Shown here piece by piece: positions 57,593 through 64,000 of a DNA stretch of 64,000 bases. The stretch comes from JAFGKK01 sp964521085 (GTDB taxonomy: Bacteria; Chloroflexota; Anaerolineae; Anaerolineales; RBG-16-64-43), in contig CAZFPL010000012.1 in the NCBI GenBank assembly GCA_964521085.1, positions 10,750 to 74,749 on the forward strand, read 5' to 3'. The notes under the pieces were generated by a model, which was not told the DNA's origin, did not search any database, and was given only the letters and a program-made list of their open reading frames with translations. A program made the translations under genes and the position numbers. Each line of letters starts with the position of its first letter. Positions within the stretch are counted from its first letter, which is position 1.

Positions 57593-58672
57593 ATGACCGG
57601 CCAACCTTTGCCTTTAATCCACATCGGGGGCACTCCGCGCGAAATGGGCTTGGAGTTCGGACGGGCGCGGAGGGAGTCCATCCTGCACATGGTCTCCAAT
57701 GTAAAAACCTTCCTGGAACAAACCTACGGCCAGATCCGGCTGACGTGGCCCGAGGCGATCCTGCAGGCGCATAAATATCTGCCGTTCGCGCAGGAACTCA
57801 CCCCGCGCTACGTGGATGAATTGCGCGCCATGGCGGAAGGCGCGGATGTGGCTTTCGATGACTTGATGGTGCTCAATTGCCTGGAGGCGATCACCACCGA
57901 CGCGCTGCACCTGCTCGGGTGCACAACTTTCGTAGTGACCGAGGAACACACCGCCGAGGGGAGGGTGCTGATCGGGCACAATGAGGATTGGCTTCCGGCC
58001 GATGAGTCGGACGTCTTCCTCATCCACGCCGAGCCGGACGGCGAACCGGCGTTCCTGGCGATGACCTACGGCGCATTGCTGCCGAACATCGGATTCAACT
58101 CCGCCGGCATCTGCCAGTGCTGCGATTCGGTCTACCCCAGCGATGTCCGCATCGGGGTTCCGCGGATTTTTGTCTCGCGCGCGGTGTTGGCGGCCACCAC
58201 CATCTCGCAGGCGATCTCCGCGGCGCTGGCGCCGCATCGGGCGGCGGGGTACAACCACGTCCTGGTGCATGCAAGCGGGGAAGCGTACAACATCGAAGTG
58301 TCCGCGCGATATTTTTCGATGATGTACGCCCAGAGTGGAATCCTGGCCCATACCAACCACTACCTGAGCCGCCGCATGGCTCGCTTGGAAGATGACGCCC
58401 ACCACCTGATCGGCTCACGCGTGCGCTATTTCCGCACCCTGCGCCTGCTGCGCCGCACCCACCGCCATAACCTGGAATCCCTGCAAAACATCCTCCGCGA
58501 CCACGTCAATCATCCGAACTCGATCTGTTCGCACGAGGTGATCGATGAGAATCCGCTCGATCAGCAGAAAACCGTCTGCTCGCTGACCATCGACCTGGCC
58601 GAGAAGCAGATGAACGCCGCATGGGGGGTTCCCTGCCAGAATGAATATTTTACGTATCGGCTGACGCCCTAA
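57593..58672 (+). CDS. C45-family (acyl-CoA:6-APA acyltransferase-like) autoproteolytic protein
   Basis: A 359-residue NTN-hydrolase starting at 57593 (the frame opens at 57557). The typical N-terminus IHIGGTPREMGLEFGRARRE is followed by the nucleophile Cys110 in LLGCTTFVV; family members are cut just before this Cys, which then becomes the N-terminal catalytic residue. IGHNEDW, GLNSAGICQ-type GFNSAGICQCCDS, RAVLAATT and THTNHYLSR-type LAHTNHYLS are present. The physiological substrate of bacterial homologues is usually unknown; they may cleave N-acyl bonds. A strong shared terminator follows. Confidence 0.93.
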   Translation: MTGQPLPLIHIGGTPREMGLEFGRARRESILHMVSNVKTFLEQTYGQIRLTWPEAILQAHKYLPFAQELTPRYVDELRAMAEGADVAFDDLMVLNCLEAITTDALHLLGCTTFVVTEEHTAEGRVLIGHNEDWLPADESDVFLIHAEPDGEPAFLAMTYGALLPNIGFNSAGICQCCDSVYPSDVRIGVPRIFVSRAVLAATTISQAISAALAPHRAAGYNHVLVHASGEAYNIEVSARYFSMMYAQSGILAHTNHYLSRRMARLEDDAHHLIGSRVRYFRTLRLLRRTHRHNLESLQNILRDHVNHPNSICSHEVIDENPLDQQKTVCSLTIDLAEKQMNAAWGVPCQNEYFTYRLTP

Positions 58673-58688
58673 TCACGGCTACGGGAAT

Positions 58689-58726
58689 AAAAAAATGGAG
58701 GGCGGATTTCCGCCCTCCATTTTTTT
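58689..58726. terminator. Bidirectional terminator between the C45-type gene and the beta-helix lipoprotein gene
   Basis: Stem AAAAAAATGGAGGGCGG (58689-58705) / CCGCCCTCCATTTTTTT (58710-58726), loop ATTT. Confidence 0.97.
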
Positions 58727-58746
58727 CGATCTTGCAGGTTCTGCCA

Positions 58747-61146
58747 CTACTGCCGGGGTTTGTACTCGCAGCGCGAAAGCGTTATGTTCCAAAACACTTC
58801 GGAATAGACGACCGGTTTCCCGGACTTATCCAGGGCGACAAACTGGTACTGCAGCCATGCTTCGGCGAAGTCCCTGACATTGGGGATATCCTCGGCCAGC
58901 AGGGTGACACGATATTGATTGTTCCCGATGGGCGTCATGGGGATGCCGCTGCTCCAGGCGCCGAGCTTCCCACTGGCTTGGTCCTTAAGCCGGACGAACA
59001 GGTTTACGTTCGCCACGCCTTCCGTGCTGGAAAGGCCGATCGTGAACATCACTTCCCTGGGGCCGCAATCTCCTGCGGAGTTCGGTCCGTAGAAATACAG
59101 TTTATCGGTGGAAATCACAGGTTTGGTGAACGATATGGGGGAGGGCGTCGGGGTCGGGGTGGAAGTGGGTACGTAATCGGGCATCATCGGCAGGAATTGG
59201 TAATCCCATCCGAAATTGATATCCGCCCGCACTTCGCCATCTCCGAGCACGATCTCGGTCTGAACGGGAGAATCACCGCGGGTCGGGTAGGTCCATCCGC
59301 CGGGGATGAGCACCAGGTCGTTGCCGTCCCCGAGGGCGTTGACGGAGACGCAGTAGGTCCCGGCCGCCAGGCCGGGGAAGGAATACTCTCCTTCCGATCC
59401 GGTGGTCGCCGTCGTCAAATCGCTGCCCGAGGCGCACGGTCCGCTCTTCAGCCGCAGGGTCACTCCCGGGATGCCGGGTTCACCGGCTTCCAGAATGCCG
59501 TTGGCATCGATGAAAAGACCGTCGCTGTCGGGATCGGCGCACCCTGGAGGCGGCGTGGGAGGGTATCCATGTTCCGGAACCGCGCACAGGTCGTGCCATA
59601 CTTTTCCGCTGATCAAGGCGCTGCCGCCGCCGCCCGTCTCCTGCTCGTGGGCGCCGCGGTCGCAGTTTACCCCCTGTGGCCGGATCACACCGCGCTGATC
59701 GGTTCCCGAGCAGCGGTCGGGGTCGGCCGAATCGATCGCCGGGCTGCCGGGCTGAAGCGCGTGGGTGGATAAGAAGGACGTTCCCCCGGCCAGGGGTTCC
59801 AACATCGGATCGGTGTTCGGCAGATCGCTGCCCTCAACCATTGCGCAACTGTCGCCATCATCGATATTGTGGCCGATCGAATTCACGGGCGTTCCGGCGC
59901 AATTGCCGTCCATGTTGCTGCTCAGGATCGTGTTACGCATGGACGTTTCGCCGGGGCCGCTGCTGTTGATCCCCTCGTTTTCATTTGAATAGACCGTTAC
60001 GAACATAAGAGACAAGTTCCCGTCCTCGTTGCGGATGCCCCCGCCGCCGAAGACGGCGATGTTGGCGCTGATGGTGGAGTTATTGACCAGCAGACCGGCG
60101 CCGGAGCCGTTGTAGGCGCCGCCGCCTGGCGCGTTGGTTGCTTCGTTGTAGACCAGCAAGCTTTGATAGAAGTGGGCCATCCCCAGGTTGTAAATCCCGC
60201 CGCCACTGCTGAAGGATTGGTTGGCGACAAGCGAAACCATCCGCGAGATGGCCGTGCCGGTGGCGGCGTTGTAGATTCCGCCGCCGAACAAATCCGCTGT
60301 GTTTTCTTCGAGTTCGGCATAAGTAAGTTCGAGATCGCCGGCGTTGTAGATGCCGCCCCCGTTTTCGCCGGCGGAATTCCCCTGCCCTCCGAAGCGGATG
60401 ATCGTCGCGCTCGCGCCGTCATCCAGCCAGACCCCACCCCCGTCGTCCTCGGCGCTGTTCTCGGACACCTCGGAATAGGAGATCATCACGGTCTGGGAGC
60501 CGCCGGCCGGCAGGGCGACGGCGATCCCGCCTCCGCGGACGGCGGAGTTGCCGCGGACTTCCGAAAGGTACACGCCCAGCGAGCCGTTTCCCTCGCTGTA
60601 AATTCCCCCGCCATCGACATCGGGAGGCAAGCCCTCTCCGAACAAGGCCTGGTTGTTCTGGATGGTGGTCTCGTTCACATTTAGCGTACCGCGGTTACGG
60701 ATCCCGCCGCCCTGGGAGGCACGGCCGTGTTGGATGACCAGCGTGGAGAGGCTGGCGGTGACGCCGGGTTGCACGTCGAAGATGCGGTCCGTCAGGTTGC
60801 CGTCGATGACGGCCGGACTTGTGCCCCAAATCGTCACATTATCGGTGATGTCCAGGTCGCCGGTTGCAGCGGCGTCCTCCTCGAAACCCTCCCGCGTGAG
60901 GGTGTAGGTCCCTGCGGGGACGCGGATGGTCTGGGTGCCCGCGCAAACATTCGACCGGATCACTGCCTCGCGCAGGGAGCAATCCGCGCCGGAGCAGACT
61001 CCGTCGTTGGTGTCGGCGGTTTTGGTCACCAGAATTTCCACCGCATCGCACGGCACCGGGGTTCCGCCGCAGCTGACGGTGAAGCAGAATAGGAGAATGG
61101 CGATGTAGGGAATGGACTTGCCGATCGAGTTGCGTACGGGTCTCAT
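58747..61146 (-). CDS. Large secreted lipoprotein with a parallel beta-helix and Cna_B-like domain
   Basis: A 799-residue lipoprotein from the ATG at 61146 (AGGAGGAATCCC upstream, lipobox FCFTVSC). It begins with the CSLREAVIRSN motif of secreted adhesin-type proteins. Residues about 60-450 form a right-handed beta-helix with GGGIYN/GGGI repeats (GGGIRNRGT, GGGIYSEGN, GGGVWLDDG, GGGIYNAGD, GGGIYNLGM, GGGAYNGSG and others). A CSGTDQRGVIRPQG segment closes the helix. A Cna_B/SdrD-like domain follows (DANGILEAGEPGIPGVTL to EYSFPGLAAGTYCV), then a Pro/Thr linker (PTSTPTPTPSP) and a final beta domain. Likely a cell-surface adhesin or carbohydrate-binding protein. Confidence 0.88.
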   Translation of the reverse strand: MRPVRNSIGKSIPYIAILLFCFTVSCGGTPVPCDAVEILVTKTADTNDGVCSGADCSLREAVIRSNVCAGTQTIRVPAGTYTLTREGFEEDAAATGDLDITDNVTIWGTSPAVIDGNLTDRIFDVQPGVTASLSTLVIQHGRASQGGGIRNRGTLNVNETTIQNNQALFGEGLPPDVDGGGIYSEGNGSLGVYLSEVRGNSAVRGGGIAVALPAGGSQTVMISYSEVSENSAEDDGGGVWLDDGASATIIRFGGQGNSAGENGGGIYNAGDLELTYAELEENTADLFGGGIYNAATGTAISRMVSLVANQSFSSGGGIYNLGMAHFYQSLLVYNEATNAPGGGAYNGSGAGLLVNNSTISANIAVFGGGGIRNEDGNLSLMFVTVYSNENEGINSSGPGETSMRNTILSSNMDGNCAGTPVNSIGHNIDDGDSCAMVEGSDLPNTDPMLEPLAGGTSFLSTHALQPGSPAIDSADPDRCSGTDQRGVIRPQGVNCDRGAHEQETGGGGSALISGKVWHDLCAVPEHGYPPTPPPGCADPDSDGLFIDANGILEAGEPGIPGVTLRLKSGPCASGSDLTTATTGSEGEYSFPGLAAGTYCVSVNALGDGNDLVLIPGGWTYPTRGDSPVQTEIVLGDGEVRADINFGWDYQFLPMMPDYVPTSTPTPTPSPISFTKPVISTDKLYFYGPNSAGDCGPREVMFTIGLSSTEGVANVNLFVRLKDQASGKLGAWSSGIPMTPIGNNQYRVTLLAEDIPNVRDFAEAWLQYQFVALDKSGKPVVYSEVFWNITLSRCEYKPRQ

Positions 61147-61422
61147 GGGATTCCTCCTGTGTGCCGGCAGCGGCACAAATGGCACTGTGGTCTGCGTAGG
61201 AAATGCATTCCTCTCCATCCGGGTCCGGATGCACCGGATCCCCGCGGATGGAAGTATGGTACCTGGAACAACCGTCCGGCGCAAACTACTGCCCCGCCAC
61301 CGGCCATCCAGTTTGCGGGTAAAGAATGCGGGGAAAAGTATAATTCCCGCCACTCCGAGTGTACCTCTACGAAGGTGGAATAATTTCCAAAAAACCTATT
61401 GAGAACCTACAGGAAGCGGATT

Positions 61423-62181
61423 TTGGCTGATACGCTGGGCAATTTGGAGGATCGGATCGTTGCCTGCCGCCGCTGCCCGCGGCTGGTGGAATGGCGCGAA
61501 CGTATGGGGCGGGAGAAACGGCGCGCCTACCGCGGCGAAACCTACTGGGCCAGGCCGGTCCCCGGATTCGGGGACGCAGAAGCGCGCATCCTGGCGGTGG
61601 GGCTTGCGCCGGGGGCGCACGGCTCGAACCGGACCGGGCGCATGTTCACCGGCGATGCCTCCGGTGATTTTCTCTATCCCGCGCTCTATCGGACCGGGTT
61701 CGCCAATCGGCCGGAATCCGCAGCGCGCGGCGACGGCCTTGCGCTGCGGGGCTTGTTCATCACGGCCGTATGCCGTTGCGTTCCACCGGACAACAAACCG
61801 ACCGCGCAGGAGATCGCGAATTGCCTTCCGTATTTGGCCGAGGAAATCCGTCTATTGCCCGAGCTGCGCGTGCTGGCGGCGTTGGGGAAGATCGCCTACG
61901 ATGCGTTGGTCCGGATGCTCCCGGACCCGGAGTTCAACCTCGGCGGGCGGATGGAATCGGGCGCGTCCGCGGCCCCCATTTTCCTGGAAAAGCCCCCGCC
62001 GTTTGCCCACGGGGTGGAATGGGAAATCCGGCGGCCGGGAGGAAGCGCTCTGTCGTTGTGGTTGGTGGGATCGTATCATCCAAGCCGGCAGAATACGCAG
62101 ACGGGGCGGCTTACGCGGGCGATGTTCGACCGGGTATGGCGGAAAGTGCGGGTACTGGCGTTCCCGGAAGCGTCCGCGTGA
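61423..62181 (+). CDS. Family 5 uracil-DNA glycosylase (UdgB-like)
   Basis: A 252-residue glycosylase. The active-site motif GLAPGAHGSNRTGRMFTGD is that of family 5 (UDGb), with Ala/His in place of the Asp/Glu of other families. Cysteines for a 4Fe-4S cluster are CRRC near the N-terminus, CRCVPP and NCLPYL. The motif VGSYHPSRQNTQTGRLT completes the pocket. It removes uracil and some deaminated bases from DNA. No ATG starts the gene; TTG at 61423, 8 bases after AGGA, is the best start, TTG at 61399 the alternative. Family 5 enzymes are common in thermophiles and in Chloroflexota. Confidence 0.94.
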   Translation: MADTLGNLEDRIVACRRCPRLVEWRERMGREKRRAYRGETYWARPVPGFGDAEARILAVGLAPGAHGSNRTGRMFTGDASGDFLYPALYRTGFANRPESAARGDGLALRGLFITAVCRCVPPDNKPTAQEIANCLPYLAEEIRLLPELRVLAALGKIAYDALVRMLPDPEFNLGGRMESGASAAPIFLEKPPPFAHGVEWEIRRPGGSALSLWLVGSYHPSRQNTQTGRLTRAMFDRVWRKVRVLAFPEASA

Positions 62182-62253
62182 TGGTCCGCATTTCCCGCCA
62201 AGCTTTGGAGAGGCGGAAGGTGAATTTTTCTTTCACGCCAATCGAAATTCTTT

Positions 62254-62345
62254 CCCCCCTGAGTTCTAATTAATCCCGTGTGCTTAAAATAATCCCCCCA
62301 TTTCCAAAGGAAATGGGGGGAAGGGCTTCCGGGGGGAGGGGGATG
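62254..62345. repeat. Gene-free copy of the type B hairpin element
   Basis: CCCCCC at 62254-62259, hairpin CCCCCCATTTCC-AAA-GGAAATGGGGGG (62294-62320) and GGGGGGAGGGGG after it (62331-62342). Same plan as the repeats bracketing the DUF559 gene at 46739, without a gene. Confidence 0.85.
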
Positions 62346-62368
62346 GATTTTCCCGCGCGCCGCCAAAC

Positions 62369-64000
62369 TTAATCCATAATCGATAGAAAAACCGGAACAA
62401 TCTGCGGGTCGAAATGCTTCCCGGATTGCGTCAACACGTAATCGCGGGCCTGTTCCTTGGTCCACGCCTGGCGATACGGGCGGTCGGAGGTTGTGGCATC
62501 CCACACGTCCACGATGGCGAAGACCCGTGCCGCCAGGGGGATTTGTTCGGCCTTCAAACCGCGCGGATAGCCGGTGCCGTCCCATTTCTCGTGATGGCAG
62601 TAGGGGATATCCAGGGAGTGGCGCAGGTAGATGATCGGGGACAGCATTTCATACGCATAAAGGGGATGGCGGCGCATCACATCCCATTCCTCGCGCGTGA
62701 GCGCATCGCGCTTGAGCAGGATGCTGTCGGGAATCCCCATTTTTCCCATGTCGTGAAGCAATGCGCCGCGGCGCACGTGCACCATTTGGGATTCCTCCAT
62801 GCCCATGGCGCGCGCCAGGCGTTCGGTCATCTCAGTGACGCGTTCGGTGTGGCCTTCGGTGCCCTCGTCGCGCAGGTCGAGCGCGCGCGACCAGCCTTCG
62901 ATGGTCGTGTCGTAGGCGAGGTTCAACTCGGCGTTGGAATGCTGCAGTTCGTCGAAGAGGGATGCGTTGTCGATCGCAATGGCGGCCTGCACGGTCAGGG
63001 ATTCCAGGAAGTCGAACCAATCCGCATCCGGAACAAGCGAGGTGCGGAAGAAGACCTCCAGCACGCCCTTCACCTGGCCTTTGACGATCAGCGGTGCGGC
63101 GCAATACGACTTGAACCGCTCGCTCGGGAATTTCGGCGAACGCGCGAGGCTTCCCACTTCCGTTTCCAAGTTTTGAATGAAGACCAACCGGCGTTCATGG
63201 GCTGCCTGCCCGGCATAGCCTTCGCCCAGCCGCAAGTGCGTGTGATGCAGGGCGTCGGAGTGGAAGCCCTTCCCGGCGACGAATTCCAGCAGTGTCGTTT
63301 TCGGGTTCAGGAGAAGCACATCCACCGCGTCCACGTTTGAGCGGCGCGAAACCTGGTCGAGCAGGATTTCCAGAGTGAAGTTCAGGTCCAGGCTGGAGCT
63401 GATGGTGATGTCGATATCCCGCAGGGTTTGCAGGCGTTCCAGGCGGCGATGGGTTTCATCATACAGACGGAGGTTTTCGAGCATCGGCGCGACCTGGCTG
63501 CCCAGCGTGCGCAAGAGAAGGACGTCGGCATGGGGATAGAAATCGTCCGGATCGCGCCGCCCAAACAGCCACACTCCACTGGCTTTCCCGCCTGTTTGAA
63601 GCGTAACGGCCAGCCGGACCCATGAGAAGCGGTCGGCGGCGGTCGCATCCGGGGGACGGTACTGCCCGGTTTCCTTGATCAGCTCTTCGATTTCGGTGGA
63701 CTCCAGCGGCTCATTCGACAGGGTGAGACCATCCGCATAAAACAGGAAATATTCCGAGTCCTTCTTTTGATACAGCGCCGATTCACGGATCAACAGGGTG
63801 GGAGTGACATCGCGGCTCAGCAGGCGGATCAACAGCGCGGGTTCGAACGCGGCGGGAAGCTGCAACGCGAAATCGCGGACGATCTCCTGCGGATCGTGCT
63901 TGGCGCCGTAGGCAATGGAATCGAACCAGCGTTGAAAACGCGCGCGCAGAAACGGGGCGGCGATCACAAAAATCAGCGTGACGGCCAGGCTGAACGCCAG
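62369..64000 (-). CDS. GAF/HD-GYP domain signalling protein, N-terminus beyond the window
   Basis: The frame is open to the window edge, so at least 543 residues remain. It begins with a membrane helix (LAFSLAVTLIFVIAAPFLRA). Two GAF-like domains follow (about 30-190, with the CTL of ALLIRLLSRDVTPTLLI, and about 195-365, with DAVDVLLLNPKTTLLEF and APLIVKGQVKGVLEVFF). The C-terminal HD-GYP has EGHTERVTEMTERLA, ALLHDMGKMGIPDSILLK, CHHEKWDGTGYPRGL and VDVWDATTSDRPYR, all metal-binding residues included. It should hydrolyse cyclic di-GMP (or another cyclic dinucleotide) in response to a ligand of the GAF domains. It is convergent with the glycosylase gene. Confidence 0.94.
   Translation of the reverse strand: MAFSLAVTLIFVIAAPFLRARFQRWFDSIAYGAKHDPQEIVRDFALQLPAAFEPALLIRLLSRDVTPTLLIRESALYQKKDSEYFLFYADGLTLSNEPLESTEIEELIKETGQYRPPDATAADRFSWVRLAVTLQTGGKASGVWLFGRRDPDDFYPHADVLLLRTLGSQVAPMLENLRLYDETHRRLERLQTLRDIDITISSSLDLNFTLEILLDQVSRRSNVDAVDVLLLNPKTTLLEFVAGKGFHSDALHHTHLRLGEGYAGQAAHERRLVFIQNLETEVGSLARSPKFPSERFKSYCAAPLIVKGQVKGVLEVFFRTSLVPDADWFDFLESLTVQAAIAIDNASLFDELQHSNAELNLAYDTTIEGWSRALDLRDEGTEGHTERVTEMTERLARAMGMEESQMVHVRRGALLHDMGKMGIPDSILLKRDALTREEWDVMRRHPLYAYEMLSPIIYLRHSLDIPYCHHEKWDGTGYPRGLKAEQIPLAARVFAIVDVWDATTSDRPYRQAWTKEQARDYVLTQSGKHFDPQIVPVFLSIMD

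Overview
The window is about 64 kb of GC-rich bacterial DNA, probably a metagenome-assembled contig: it contains two 100-base runs of N. The gene content suggests Chloroflexota, most likely class Anaerolineae. The reasons are the many secreted lipoproteins with a lipobox followed by long Pro/Thr-rich linkers, the compact fabD-fabG-Asp23-nusB-birA run next to rpmF, a LAL/MalT-type LuxR regulator, several PadR regulators with ABC exporters, and HD-GYP and NarL-type signalling. This is inference from style and content; there is no rRNA marker, and I saw no tRNA or CRISPR array.

Layout. 1-3.8 kb: the start of a GH5-like lipoprotein, a DUF488 gene, a molybdopterin lipoprotein with a small membrane partner, a membrane protein and a TatA-like gene. 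3.8-8.4 kb: a PadR-controlled MacB/FtsX-type ABC exporter facing a second PadR gene that follows a small Cys-rich gene. 8.7-13.8 kb: an SH3-type lipoprotein, rpmF, then fabD, fabG, an Asp23 gene, nusB and birA. 14-26 kb: mostly lipoproteins and membrane proteins, two SGNH-type lipoproteins, a deazaflavin-type oxidoreductase, YjbQ and a PHP phosphoesterase. 26-29.7 kb: three ICMT-like membrane methyltransferases and one soluble methyltransferase behind an ArsR/SmtB regulator that has a complete alpha5 metal site and a matching palindromic operator. 29.8-39.5 kb: a beta-hydroxyacid dehydrogenase, a KdpDE-like pair without kdpFABC, an unknown protein, an APC permease, and a NarL-type kinase and regulator. 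40.6-46.4 kb: an ABC-2 exporter (one ATPase, two permeases) in an apparent operon with a DsbD-like membrane protein and a NapH/NosR-like polyferredoxin. 47-64 kb: a winged-helix ferredoxin, a broken beta-propeller gene, two orphan sugar permeases (one frameshifted), three secreted alpha/beta hydrolases, a LAL regulator, a C45-type acyltransferase, a 799-residue beta-helix lipoprotein, a family 5 uracil-DNA glycosylase and the end of a GAF/HD-GYP protein.

The most unusual feature is the repeats. Two different DUF559 (Vsr-like) nuclease genes, at 39655-40050 and 46739-47110, each lie between GC-rich hairpins. The first sits in a roughly 600-bp unit with perfect 16-bp terminal inverted repeats. 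Gene-free copies of the same hairpin families occur at 42820-42932 and 62254-62345. Several repeats overlap or abut the stop codons of host genes. This looks like a family of small hairpin-bounded mobile elements whose only gene is a DUF559 nuclease, with MITE-like derivatives. A separate repeat family with CGTCAT/ATGACG-type ends accounts for most of the remaining intergenic space.
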